Assembly (NCBI RefSeq): GCF_019635465.1
Contig: NZ_JAHBZK010000005.1
Location: 1 to 64,000 of the forward strand
Reading direction: 5' to 3'
DNA length: 64,000 nucleotides
Origin: Hydrogenophaga sp.
GTDB taxonomy: Bacteria > Pseudomonadota > Gammaproteobacteria > Burkholderiales > Burkholderiaceae_C
Below, one piece after another: positions 35,724 to 46,533 of this stretch (its first letter is position 1; the number at the start of each line of letters is the position of its first letter). Below the pieces are notes generated by a model. That model made no database searches, was not told where the DNA came from, and was given only the letters and a program-made list of their open reading frames with translations. The translations under genes were made by a program, and so were the position numbers.

Positions 35724-37586
35724 TCAGACCAGCAGACTATTGATCCGCCGTACATATGCCGCGGGGTCCTCAGGCAGGCCACCCTCGGCCAGCAAGGCCT
35801 GGTCGAACAGCACCTGGGCCAGGTCGTCGAAGCGCTCGCTGGTCTCCAGTTTCTTCACCAGGGCGTGGCCGGAATTGACCTCCAGGATGGGTTTGACCTC
35901 GGGCGCCTGCTGGCCGGCCTGCTTGAGCAGGCGGGCCAGCTGCATCGAATAGTCGCCGTCCTCGACCACGAGGCAAGCGGGTGAGTCGACCAGGCGCGAG
36001 GTCACGCGCACGTCCTTGGCCTTGTCCTTGAGGCTCTCCTTCAGGCGCTCCAGCACCGGCTTGAAGGTTTCGGCGGCGGCTTCGGCGGCCTTCTTTTCGG
36101 CCTCGTCCTGCAGGTCGCCCAGATCGACCGCGCCCTTGGCCACGCTTTGCAGCGGCGTGCCGTCGAACTCGGGCAGGAAGGACAGTGCCCATTCGTCCAC
36201 CCGGTCCACCATCAGCAGCACCTCGATGCCCTTCTGGCGGAACACCTCCAGCTGCGGGCTGTTGCGCGCCGCGGCCAGCGTGTCGGCCGTGAGGTAGTAG
36301 ATGGCCTTCTGCCCCTCCTTCATGCGCGCCTTGTAGTCGGCCAGCGCCGTCGGCGCGTCCTGCGTGGTGCTGGCAAAGCGCAGCAGTTTGGCGAGGCGGT
36401 CGCGGTTGGCAAAGTCCTCGCCCAGGCCTTCCTTGAGGACAGACCCGAACTCGGCGTAGAACCGGCCGTACTTGTCGGCGTCCTTGGCCAGGTCGTCGAG
36501 CAGGCCCAGCACGCGGCGGGCGTTGCCTTCGCGGATGGCCTTGACGTCCCGGCTTTCCTGCAGCAGCTCGCGGCTGACGTTGAGCGGCAGGTCGCTGGAA
36601 TCGACCACGCCCTTGACCCAGCGCAGGTAGGCCGGCATGAGGCTCTCGGCCTCGTCCATGATGAATACACGCTTGACGTAGAGCTTGATGCCGGCCTTGC
36701 GCTCACGGTTCCAGAGGTCTTGCGGCGCCTTGGACGGGATGTAGAGCAGTTGCGTGTACTCGGTGCTGCCCTCCACCCGGTTGTGGCTCCAGGCCAGCGG
36801 CGCTTCGCTGTCGTAGCTGATGTTCTTGTAGAACTCGACGTACTGCTCGTCGCTGATGTCCTTCTTGGGGCGCGACCACAGCGCGTTGGCCGAGTTGACC
36901 GCCTCCCATTCGTCCTTGAGCACGTACTCGCTCTTGTCGGCGTCCCAATCCTCTTTCTGCATGCGGATGGGCAGGCTGATGTGGTCGCTGTACTTACCGA
37001 TGATGGACTTGAGCTTCCAGTGGTTGAGGTACTCGGTCTTGTCCTCGCGCAGGTGCAGCGTCACGCTGGTGCCGCGGGCCGCGCGCTCGATGGTCTCGAC
37101 CTCGAAGTCGCCACTGCCGCCACTGGTCCAGCGCACGCCTTCGGCCGCCGGCAGGCCGGCGCGGCGGCTCTCGACGACGATGCGGTCGGCCACGATGAAG
37201 CCCGAATAAAACCCCACGCCGAACTGGCCGATGAGCTGGGCGTCGGACTTCTGTTCGCCCGTCAGGCGGCTCACGAAGTCGCGCGTGCCGCTCTTGGCGA
37301 TGGTGCCCAGGTGGTCGATCGCCTCCTGCGCGCTCATGCCGATGCCGTTGTCGGTGATCGTGATGGTGCGCGCGTCCTTGTCGAAGGCGACACGCACTTC
37401 GAGATCGGGCGCGTCTTCATACAACCCGGCGTTGTTGAGGGCTTCGAAGCGCAGCTTGTCGCAGGCGTCCGACGCGTTGGAGACCAGCTCGCGCAGGAAG
37501 ATGTCGGGGTTGGAGTACAGCGAGTGCGTGACCAGGTGCAGCAGCTGGGCCACTTCGGCCTGGAAGGAATGGGTCTGTTTGCTCAT
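35724..37586 (-). CDS. htpG: Chaperone HtpG (Hsp90)
   Basis: A 620-residue Hsp90, normal for bacteria. The GHKL ATPase N-terminus has [25 protein letters not shown] and [11 protein letters not shown]; the middle domain carries the catalytic-arginine loop [13 protein letters not shown]; the C-terminus is the dimer domain. The protein remodels client proteins with ATP under heat stress. A heat-shock promoter is visible 82-110 bases upstream. The start at [16 protein letters not shown] is the family's usual N-terminus. Confidence 0.97.
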   Translation of the reverse strand: MSKQTHSFQAEVAQLLHLVTHSLYSNPDIFLRELVSNASDACDKLRFEALNNAGLYEDAPDLEVRVAFDKDARTITITDNGIGMSAQEAIDHLGTIAKSGTRDFVSRLTGEQKSDAQLIGQFGVGFYSGFIVADRIVVESRRAGLPAAEGVRWTSGGSGDFEVETIERAARGTSVTLHLREDKTEYLNHWKLKSIIGKYSDHISLPIRMQKEDWDADKSEYVLKDEWEAVNSANALWSRPKKDISDEQYVEFYKNISYDSEAPLAWSHNRVEGSTEYTQLLYIPSKAPQDLWNRERKAGIKLYVKRVFIMDEAESLMPAYLRWVKGVVDSSDLPLNVSRELLQESRDVKAIREGNARRVLGLLDDLAKDADKYGRFYAEFGSVLKEGLGEDFANRDRLAKLLRFASTTQDAPTALADYKARMKEGQKAIYYLTADTLAAARNSPQLEVFRQKGIEVLLMVDRVDEWALSFLPEFDGTPLQSVAKGAVDLGDLQDEAEKKAAEAAAETFKPVLERLKESLKDKAKDVRVTSRLVDSPACLVVEDGDYSMQLARLLKQAGQQAPEVKPILEVNSGHALVKKLETSERFDDLAQVLFDQALLAEGGLPEDPAAYVRRINSLLV

Positions 37587-37667
37587 GACAGGTTCAAGGT
37601 ATGACTGGAATGGATGCCCGCGCGGACGGCGCGTGCCGGCCCAGCGGCAGGCGACAACCCGCTGCCG

Positions 37668-37695
37668 ACTTGGGGATGCATGGGTCGTTTTCAAG
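37668..37695 (-). promoter_or_regulatory. Sigma-32 heat-shock promoter of htpG
   Basis: On the minus strand CTTGAAA (37695-37689) is followed after 13 bases by CCCCAAGT (37675-37668). The sigma-32 consensus is CTTGAAA, 12-14 bases, CCCCATNT, so the -35 is perfect and the -10 has CCCCA. Expected RNA start is near 37661, leaving a 5' leader of about 75 bases. The -35 lies only 9 bases after the upstream gene's stop. Confidence 0.8.
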
Positions 37696-37703
37696 GGGCC
37701 GCA

Positions 37704-38978
37704 TCAATCCGCGGCACCCAGGGTTGTCGAGGGCGGGCTCAGCCACAGGCGCAGCTGATCGGCCACGGCCGGGCTGGAGAGCAATTCAAGGTGGCCCGTC
37801 CGGTAGACGGTACGCAAGCTCTCGCGCGCGAACCGCAGGCGCCGCGCCGGGTCGTCGTGCTCCCCCCTCGCGCTGCGCAAGGGCACCAGCCCATCGCCAA
37901 CCAGGCGCTCGGCCAGCAGACCGCGAGCCGGTGCCAGGCAGGCCGCCACACCGAAGCACGCCACGCCGGGCGGCAAACCCACGGGCGCATCGGACGGCCC
38001 GTCGTCGGGTGAGCGCAGATGCCCATATCGCAGATCGGTAATGCCCGCACTGCGCAAACGCCCCAGGCGCGCCAGCGGCGCCGAAAACGGCGACGACGCC
38101 AGCAGCAGATCGGCACCATGGCCGGCACGCTCCAGCGGCGCACCGTGATGCGGTGTCCCCAGAAACACCAGGTGTTTGAGCAATCCGGGCCACCCGTGGC
38201 CGGCCCGCAGGCCCTCGTGCACCGCACTGCGCGCCACCAGCCCGCCCATGCTGTGACCCACCAGGGTGATGCCCTCAAGGGCGGCGGGCCATTGCCGCGA
38301 CAACGCCTGCAACAGCGCCGCCAGGGACCGACCGTTGGTGGCGATGTGCAGACCGCTGTTGTAGCGCAGGTAGAGCGGCTGCGTGTGCAGCGCGGCCCCC
38401 AGCCACTCACCGTGATCGTGGCCGTCGCGGCGCCATTGCAGGTCGTTCATGCACAGACCGTGCACCATCACCAGCGCGTGCGAGCCCACGGCTTTCGCCA
38501 GCGCTGGGTTTCGATCAAAGGGTGCCGGCCGATGGGGCGCGCCGATCGCCAGCGGTTGTCCGGCGGCGCACAGAACCATCGGCTGCGCCAGCGGATTGCC
38601 CAGGGCAGCGAGCCGGTCGCCCAGCACGCCGTTGAGCGCGGCCACCACCGCCGCGCGAGCGGGCGAGTCGGCATCGTCGTCGGGCGCGGTGTCCAGCAGC
38701 GGTTGCAGGCTTCGCAGCACCCCGTCAATGCCACCACCAATGCCCTGTGCCACTCCCCGCACGGCGGCGTAGATGCGCCCGGTCAGACCACCGGCACGCT
38801 CAGGCAGGGCGCCGGCCGGCAGGCCAATGCGCCTGCGCACCGCCTGGTGCACCCCCTCGGTGATCCCGATCACGCCCAGCGTGGCCTGCGTCGCCAGCTG
38901 CGCACCCGCTTGCAGGTCGCTGGCGCGCAGGTGCCGGCCGGACGGCCTGCGCGGTGGGGAAGGGGGCGAGGCGCTCAT
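37704..38978 (-). CDS. Alpha/beta hydrolase, esterase/lipase type
   Basis: A 424-residue soluble protein. After a 160-residue N-terminal helical region, the hydrolase fold starts at LVMVHGLCMNDLQW (oxyanion loop), with the nucleophile Ser243 in GHSMGGL and downstream FLGTPHHGAPLERAGH; the acid and His are expected in the last 80 residues (VGDGLVPLRSA, TGHLELLS). The pattern suits a PGAP1-like/triacylglycerol lipase group. The substrate is unknown. It shares the strand with htpG but htpG has its own promoter. Confidence 0.8.
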   Translation of the reverse strand: MSASPPSPPRRPSGRHLRASDLQAGAQLATQATLGVIGITEGVHQAVRRRIGLPAGALPERAGGLTGRIYAAVRGVAQGIGGGIDGVLRSLQPLLDTAPDDDADSPARAAVVAALNGVLGDRLAALGNPLAQPMVLCAAGQPLAIGAPHRPAPFDRNPALAKAVGSHALVMVHGLCMNDLQWRRDGHDHGEWLGAALHTQPLYLRYNSGLHIATNGRSLAALLQALSRQWPAALEGITLVGHSMGGLVARSAVHEGLRAGHGWPGLLKHLVFLGTPHHGAPLERAGHGADLLLASSPFSAPLARLGRLRSAGITDLRYGHLRSPDDGPSDAPVGLPPGVACFGVAACLAPARGLLAERLVGDGLVPLRSARGEHDDPARRLRFARESLRTVYRTGHLELLSSPAVADQLRLWLSPPSTTLGAAD

Positions 38979-39054
38979 GGGGCATTGTGGCCATCGCCAA
39001 GACCACGCCGCCGTCGGCCGGACCGAAGGCGGCGTGTGCGGTCCCCGGATGGGA

Positions 39055-40545
39055 TCAGAAGTGCTCGTCAGCGCCCAGGTAGCGCCACTGCCCGGGCGGC
39101 AGCTTGCCCAGCAACACCCGACCAATGCGCACCCGCTTGAGGCCGACCACATGCAGGCCCACGGCCTCGCACATACGGCGGATCTGGCGCTTCTTGCCTT
39201 CGGTGAGCACAAAGCGCAGCTGCTCGGGGTTGAGCCACTCCACCACGGCGGGCTTGAGCGGCGCCCCGTCCAGCGACAGCCCATGGCGCAGCAAGGCCAG
39301 CTTGTCCGCCGGAAACACGGCCTGCACGTCCTGCGCGACCACGCCCGGCCCCTGCGGGCCCTGTGGCGCCCACTGCACCCGCACCATGTATTCCTTCTCG
39401 ACGCCGCTGTCCTCGCCGATCAGCGTGCGGGCGATGCGCCCGTCCTGCGTCAGCACCAGCAAGCCGGTGGAGTCGATGTCGAGCCGCCCGGCGGGCGCCA
39501 GGCCCTTGAGCTGGACGGGCGAGAAACGGCGGTGGCTGTGGTCGTCGCGCCAATGGCTGCGCGACTGCACCAGGCTGACCGCCGCCGCGTGCCCGTCCTC
39601 GGGCTGGCCGCTGACGTAACCCACGGTCTTGTGCAACAGGATGGTCACGCGCTCTTCCTGCGACTGGTAAGCCTCGGGCTGCACCTCGATGTGCGCATCG
39701 GACGCCACCGGCTGTCCCATGCGGGCCACCTCGCCGTCGACCAGCACCCAGCCGCGCGCGATCCAGTCGTCGGCCTCGCGCCGTGAGCACAGGCCGAGCT
39801 CGGCCAGGCGCTTGTTCAGGCGCACACCGTCGCGGGGCGTGGTGACGGGCGCCTCTCGCTGCGGGGGCGGCAGGGGCGCCGTGGCAGGGACTGGCGTCGG
39901 TGCGACCCTGGCTGGCGGGGACGCCGGCCGGCTGCGCGACGGCGGTGCCGTGCCGGTGGGCGGCGCAGGCCGGCTGCGCGACGGCGGTGCCGTGCCGGTG
40001 GGCGGCGCAGGCCGTCTCGGGCGTTCGCCCCAGGGCGCCGGCGCTTCACGCCCCGGGCGGGTGGGCGCGTCGCGTCCTGCACCGGCACGGGCTTCCCCGG
40101 TCGTGGCATCTCTTCGGCCATGGCTTCTGGCATCGCTTCGGGTGTCACCCCGGGCATCCCGCGCGGGTGCGGGGCCTCGGTTGTCGCGCGCGTCGCGGCC
40201 ATCCCGCGACGCCCAGGCATCGCGTTGGGATGAAGCCGGCTTGCCGCGCCCGGCTGCCGCAGGCGGTCGCCCAGGATCGCCCGGCTCGCGCCGGCGGTTG
40301 CCTGCAGGCTCGCCACGGTCAAAGGTCCGCTCGGCTGGCGCCCGGCGTGGACGCTCGCTGGGCGCCGCCTCGGGATTCGATGGCTCCGGGGCACGGGCCG
40401 CGCGCGGCGGCGCAGCGCTCATGGGTTTGGCGCGCGCCGGGCCGGGGGGCCGCACGGGGGCCCGACGGGGTGCGCGCGGATCGGCAGGGGGTTTGGGCGC
40501 CGCGGGCTTGAGCTTGAGCGTGCGCTTGGTGGAATCGGAAGACAT
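39055..40545 (-). CDS. RluF-type 23S rRNA pseudouridine synthase with long disordered N-terminus
   Basis: A 496-residue protein. The last ~255 residues are an RsuA/RluF-family enzyme: S4 domain (VRLNKRLAELGLCSRREADD), catalytic GRLDIDSTGLLVLTQDG with the active Asp, and the late motif GKKRQIRRMCEAVG. It isomerises a uridine in 23S rRNA. The first ~240 residues are Arg/Pro/Ala-rich and unstructured, probably for RNA binding, with a duplicated 14-residue unit. The gene follows the Crp/Fnr gene with a 7-base gap. Confidence 0.87.
   Translation of the reverse strand: MSSDSTKRTLKLKPAAPKPPADPRAPRRAPVRPPGPARAKPMSAAPPRAARAPEPSNPEAAPSERPRRAPAERTFDRGEPAGNRRREPGDPGRPPAAAGRGKPASSQRDAWASRDGRDARDNRGPAPARDARGDTRSDARSHGRRDATTGEARAGAGRDAPTRPGREAPAPWGERPRRPAPPTGTAPPSRSRPAPPTGTAPPSRSRPASPPARVAPTPVPATAPLPPPQREAPVTTPRDGVRLNKRLAELGLCSRREADDWIARGWVLVDGEVARMGQPVASDAHIEVQPEAYQSQEERVTILLHKTVGYVSGQPEDGHAAAVSLVQSRSHWRDDHSHRRFSPVQLKGLAPAGRLDIDSTGLLVLTQDGRIARTLIGEDSGVEKEYMVRVQWAPQGPQGPGVVAQDVQAVFPADKLALLRHGLSLDGAPLKPAVVEWLNPEQLRFVLTEGKKRQIRRMCEAVGLHVVGLKRVRIGRVLLGKLPPGQWRYLGADEHF
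39926..40009. repeat. Tandem 42-base duplication in the pseudouridine synthase tail
   Basis: Two copies of a 42-base unit (39926-39967 and 39968-40009) encode the repeated RPAPPTGTAPPSRS segment in the disordered tail. They look identical in the bases I compared, so the duplication is recent or kept by exchange. Confidence 0.85.
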
Positions 40546-40552
40546 GGCTCGA

Positions 40553-41269
40553 TCATCCCAGATCACTGCTGCGCAGGGCCTGCAGATCCAGCACCCGCAG
40601 CCCGCCGTACTCGATGCGAATCCAGCCCTTGTCCTGCAGCGTGCGCAGTGCCTCGTTCACGCGCTGGCGCGACAGGCCCACCAGATAGGCCAGCTCCTGC
40701 TGGGTGATGCGCAGCACGCCACCCACGTTGGGTGAGAGCAGCGGGTGGAACAGCGCCGCCAGGTTGCGCGCCACGCGCAGGTCGGGGCTGGTGATGCGGT
40801 CGATCTCGCGCGCGGCGATGAACTGGCCCAGCCGTTCGTTGAGCTGCAGCATCACGAAGCGGTTGAAGGCAATCGAGTGGTCAAGCAACCAGTCGAAAGT
40901 GGTCACCGGCAAGCCGGCGATCAGGCTGCTGCGCAAGGCCTGGATGTTGTAGCGGTAGTGCTCGTGCTTGAGCACCGTGCCTTCGCCGAACCAACCGCCC
41001 GGTGCCACGCCGGTGAAGGTGATGGCCGGGCCCTGCGAATCGTCGTTGCCCATCTTGAGCAGGCCGTCGACCAGGCCGAACCAGTAGGTCACCGGGCGGC
41101 CGAAGCGACAGACGTAGTCGCCCACCTCGGCCTCGCCCACCACCAGCGCTTCCAGCGCCCGTTCGCGCGCTTCACCGTCGAGTTGCGTCAGCCAGGGGAT
41201 GCCCGCGAGCTCCGTCTCGGTGGGGCGTCGCGCGCGTTCGCGGATCGGGCTGCGCCGGGCAATGAACAT
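40553..41269 (-). CDS. Crp/Fnr-family transcriptional regulator
   Basis: A 238-residue regulator: cyclic-nucleotide-like effector domain (about residues 20-140: GEAEVGDYVCRFGRPVTYWF, GGWFGEGTVLKHEHYRYN) and a C-terminal winged helix ITQQELAYLVGLSRQRVNEALRTLQ. The Fnr-type Cys cluster is absent, so it is not an oxygen-sensing iron-sulfur regulator; an effector ligand is unknown. It is divergent from the acyl-CoA ligase/liv operon with 141 bases between, and is a good candidate to regulate that operon. Confidence 0.87.
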   Translation of the reverse strand: MFIARRSPIRERARRPTETELAGIPWLTQLDGEARERALEALVVGEAEVGDYVCRFGRPVTYWFGLVDGLLKMGNDDSQGPAITFTGVAPGGWFGEGTVLKHEHYRYNIQALRSSLIAGLPVTTFDWLLDHSIAFNRFVMLQLNERLGQFIAAREIDRITSPDLRVARNLAALFHPLLSPNVGGVLRITQQELAYLVGLSRQRVNEALRTLQDKGWIRIEYGGLRVLDLQALRSSDLG

Positions 41270-41300
41270 GCGGGTAAGTCCTAGGAGGGATGACCCGCAA

Positions 41301-41318
41301 TTGTCGTCGGACCGACAA
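41301..41318. promoter_or_regulatory. Dyad TTGTCG-N6-CGACAA in divergent promoter region
   Basis: A perfect 6-6-6 inverted repeat between the Crp/Fnr gene (start 41269) and the acyl-CoA ligase gene (start 41411). Crp/Fnr proteins bind dyads of about this size (FNR half-site TTGAT, CRP TGTGA), so it may be this regulator's own site. Inference from position and symmetry only. Confidence 0.5.
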
Positions 41319-41410
41319 CACGACGTCAAACCGAGTCCTACCATGCGCAGCAACGGATCCGGGGGCGTGTGTGCACGCTGCCTTCGAGAACCGGGCACAG
41401 GAGACAAGGC

Positions 41411-43353
<1,943 letters not shown>

Positions 43354-43357
<4 letters not shown>

Positions 43358-44211
43358 GAAGCATCACCATGAACAACAACGAATCGGGCAGCGCAGGCGC
43401 CCCGGATACCGCCACCGGGCAAAAGAAGATCGGCGACGTGATCCTCGAGGTCAGGAACATCAGCCTGCGCTTTGGCGGCGTGAAGGCACTGACCGATATC
43501 AGCTTCGACGTCCGCGAGCACGAGATCCGCGCCATCATCGGCCCCAACGGCGCTGGCAAGAGCTCCATGCTCAACTGCATCAACGGTGTCTACGCGCCGC
43601 AGGAAGGCTCCATCACCTTTCGGGGCCAGACCTTCAAGCACATGAACAGCCGCCAGGTCGCCGAGATGGGCATCGCGCGCACCTTCCAGAACCTGGCGCT
43701 GTTCAAGGGCATGAGCGTGATCGACAACATCATGACCGGGCGCAACCTGCGCATCAAAAGCGGTCTGCTGTCGCAAGCGTTTCGCAACCCCTTCGGCCTG
43801 GGTGGCGCACAGAAGGAAGAAGAGCAGCACCGCGAATTCGTCGAACACATCATCGACTTCCTCGAGATCCAGGCCTACCGCAAGACGCCTGTCGGCACCC
43901 TGCCCTACGGCCTGCAAAAGCGCGTCGACCTGGGCCGCGCACTCGCCATGGAGCCGCAGATGCTGCTGCTTGACGAGCCCATGGCCGGAATGAACCTCGA
44001 AGAGAAGCAGGACATGAGCCGCTTCATCCTCGACGTCAACGACGAGTTCGGCACCACCATCGTGCTCATCGAGCACGACATGGGCGTGGTGATGGACATC
44101 TCCGACCGCGTGGTCGTGCTCGACTACGGCAAGAAGATCGGCGACGGCACCCCCGACGAGGTGCGCAGCAACGAGGAGGTGATCAGTGCCTATCTCGGAA
44201 CGTCTCACTGA
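43354..44211 (+). CDS. livG: Branched-chain amino acid-type ABC transporter ATP-binding protein LivG
   Basis: A 285-residue LivG-type ATPase: Walker A GPNGAGKSS, the family phrase GIARTFQNLALFKGMSVIDN, a signature-helix region LPYGLQKRVDLGRALA, and Walker B LLLDEPMAGMN. The long insertion after residue 120 is typical of LivG. It overlaps the ligase gene by four bases. It works with LivH, LivM, LivK and LivF below in the inner membrane. Confidence 0.95.
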
Positions 44212-44213
44212 GG

Positions 44214-44232
44214 ATGACGAATGACGAATGAC
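44214..44232. repeat. ATGACGA tandem 7-mers in the livG-livH spacer
   Basis: ATGACGA, ATGACGA and ATGAC in tandem start three bases after the livG stop. An inverted copy, GTCATTCGTCAT, lies directly before livF at 47990-48001, and related ATGAC/GTCAT words fill the rest of both spacers (to about 44327 and from 47872). Confidence 0.7.
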
Positions 44233-44337
44233 TTCGCCTTCGGCGGCAATGACCAACGCCAACGCCCATCCTCCAGTCATCTGTCACGCGCCGGCGCTGC
44301 CGCGCAGTCATTTGCCATCAAGCGCTGAGCAACCACC

Positions 44338-45267
44338 ATGGCCTTCTTCCTCGAAACCCTCATCGGCGGCCTCATGGCCGGCATGCTCTATTCCCTGGTG
44401 GCGCTGGGCTTCGTGCTCATCTTCAAGGCGTCCGGGGTGTTCAACTTTGCGCAGGGCGCCATGGTGCTCTTTGCCGCTCTGGCCATGGCGCGCTTCTCGC
44501 AATGGGTGCCGGGCTGGCTGGGCATCGAGAGCAAGCTGCTGGGCAACATCGCCGCGTTCGCACTGGCCGGCGCCTTGATGCTGGCCATCGCCTGGGTGGT
44601 GGAGCGGTTGGTGCTGCGCCATCTGGTGAACCAGGAAGGTGTGACCTTGCTGATGGCCACACTGGGCATCACCTACTTCCTCGATGGTCTGGGTCAGACC
44701 CTGTTCGGCTCGGACATCTACCAGATCGACATCGGCATGCCCAAGGACCCGGTGTTCCTGCTCGAGAACGTGTTCGAAGGCGGCGTGCTGGTGAACCTGG
44801 AGGACGTCTATGCCGCCTGCGTGGCCGCCCTGCTGGTGGCCGCCCTGTCGCTGTTCTTCCAGAAGACCGCCACCGGCCGCGCGCTGCGCGCCGTGGCCGA
44901 CGATCACCAGGCCGCCCAGTCGATCGGCATTCCGCTCAACCGCATCTGGGTGATCGTGTGGTTCGTCGCCGGCATCACCGCACTGGTGGCCGGCATGATC
45001 TGGGGCTCCAAGCTGGGCGTGCAGTTCTCGCTCACCACCGTGGCCCTGCGGGCGCTGCCCGTGATCATCCTCGGCGGCCTGACCTCGGTGCCCGGCGCCA
45101 TCATCGGCGGACTGATCATCGGCGTGGGCGAAAAGCTCTCCGAGGTCTACCTCGGCCCCTTCGTCGGCGGCGGCATCGAAATCTGGTTTGCCTACGTGCT
45201 GGCGCTCGTCTTCCTCCTCTTCCGTCCCCAGGGCCTGTTCGGGGAAAAGATCATCGATCGCGTGTGA
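44338..45267 (+). CDS. livH: Branched-chain amino acid-type ABC permease LivH
   Basis: A 309-residue inner-membrane permease with about eight helices, opening with the LivH phrase GLMAGMLYSLVALGFVLIFK and containing GVFNFAQGAMVLFAA and VIILGGLTSVPGAIIGGL. Together with LivM it forms the pore. The 126-base gap to livG is filled by short repeats. Likely substrate is the carboxylic acid activated by the neighbouring ligases, not necessarily an amino acid. Confidence 0.94.
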   Translation: MAFFLETLIGGLMAGMLYSLVALGFVLIFKASGVFNFAQGAMVLFAALAMARFSQWVPGWLGIESKLLGNIAAFALAGALMLAIAWVVERLVLRHLVNQEGVTLLMATLGITYFLDGLGQTLFGSDIYQIDIGMPKDPVFLLENVFEGGVLVNLEDVYAACVAALLVAALSLFFQKTATGRALRAVADDHQAAQSIGIPLNRIWVIVWFVAGITALVAGMIWGSKLGVQFSLTTVALRALPVIILGGLTSVPGAIIGGLIIGVGEKLSEVYLGPFVGGGIEIWFAYVLALVFLLFRPQGLFGEKIIDRV

Positions 45268-45276
45268 TGCGCAGCC

Positions 45277-45301
45277 ACGCCCAACGCTGAACGCCCAACG
45301 C
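45277..45301. repeat. AACGC-type repeat in the livH-livM spacer
   Basis: The 25 bases contain CCCAACGC twice with a TGAACGC between. The same words return in a larger inverted form after livF (48824-48900), so both belong to one family of spacer repeats. Confidence 0.6.
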
Positions 45302-45314
45302 AGGACTCCACACC

Positions 45315-46391
45315 ATGTTCTACAGAGAAAACGGTCAGTTCAAGACCTCCTACCGCGCCGATCAGCAGATCTTTCCGATCGCGCAGGACCGCTGGGCGGT
45401 GCTGGCCATCATTGCCTTTGCCTTCGTCGGTGTGCCGCTGCTGGCCGACGAATATCTGTTCCGCGCCATCTTCATTCCCTTCCTCATCCTGGCGCTGGCC
45501 GCCATCGGTGTGAATGTGCTGGTGGGCTACTGCGGCCAGATCAGTCTGGGATCGGGCGCCTTCATGGCGGTGGGGGCCTACATGGCCTACAACGCCTTCG
45601 TTCGCATCGAGGGCATGCCTCTGATCGTGGCGCTGCTCATCGGTGGCTTCTTCGCCACCATCGTCGGCATCTTCTTCGGCATCCCGAGCCTGCGGGTCAA
45701 GGGCCTGTACCTGGCCGTGGCCACGCTGGCGGCGCAGTTCTTCTGCGACTGGATGTTCCTGCGCATTGGCTGGTTCACCCACAACACGGCCTCAGGCTCG
45801 GTGTCGGTGTCGAACCTGCAGGTGCTGGGCTGGCGCATCGACACGCCGCACGAGAAGTACCTGTTCTGCCTGGGCTTCGTGGTGGTGTTCGCCCTGCTGA
45901 CCAAGAACCTGGTGCGCTCGGCCATCGGGCGCGAGTGGATGGCCATTCGCGACATGGACGTGGCCGCCTCGGTGATCGGCATCCGCCCCATGTACGCCAA
46001 GCTCAGCGCGTTCGCGGTCAGCAGTTTCATCATCGGCGTGGCCGGTGGCCTGTGGGGCTTCGTGCACCTGGGCTCGTGGGAGCCGGCCGCGTTCTCGATC
46101 GACCGCAGCTTCCAGCTGCTGTTCATGGTGATCATCGGTGGCATGGGCTCCGTCATGGGCAGCTTCTTCGGCGCCGCCTTCATCGTGGTGCTGCCCATCT
46201 TCCTCAACCAGTTCCTGCCCTGGGCGGGCTCACTGGTGGGCATCTCGATTTCCACCGCCGCGGTCTCGCACACCGAATTCATGATCTTCGGCGCCCTGAT
46301 CGTCTGGTTCCTCATCGTGGAGCCGCACGGCCTGGCGCGCCTGTGGAGCATCGGCAAACAGAAGTTGCGGCTCTGGCCCTTTCCGCACTGA
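45315..46391 (+). CDS. livM: Branched-chain amino acid-type ABC permease LivM
   Basis: A 358-residue permease with about nine helices; ALAAIGVNVLVGYCGQISLG is the LivM signature (AxGxNLxxGYAGQxSLG), and the C-terminal region has LLFMVIIGGMGSVMGSFFG. It is the partner of LivH. It starts 47 bases after livH and has a longer cytoplasmic N-terminus than LivH. Confidence 0.94.
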   Translation: MFYRENGQFKTSYRADQQIFPIAQDRWAVLAIIAFAFVGVPLLADEYLFRAIFIPFLILALAAIGVNVLVGYCGQISLGSGAFMAVGAYMAYNAFVRIEGMPLIVALLIGGFFATIVGIFFGIPSLRVKGLYLAVATLAAQFFCDWMFLRIGWFTHNTASGSVSVSNLQVLGWRIDTPHEKYLFCLGFVVVFALLTKNLVRSAIGREWMAIRDMDVAASVIGIRPMYAKLSAFAVSSFIIGVAGGLWGFVHLGSWEPAAFSIDRSFQLLFMVIIGGMGSVMGSFFGAAFIVVLPIFLNQFLPWAGSLVGISISTAAVSHTEFMIFGALIVWFLIVEPHGLARLWSIGKQKLRLWPFPH

Positions 46392-46533
46392 CGAGGCTCG
46401 ATGCGCCGCGGCCCGCGCGGCCACCGGGACAACCCGCATGGGGACAGTCCCGATGACCAACGGACCGCGACGCATTGAACTCAAGGGCCCACCAAATGGT
46501 GTTCGTGTTGTTGGTTCATATAGGAGACATCTG

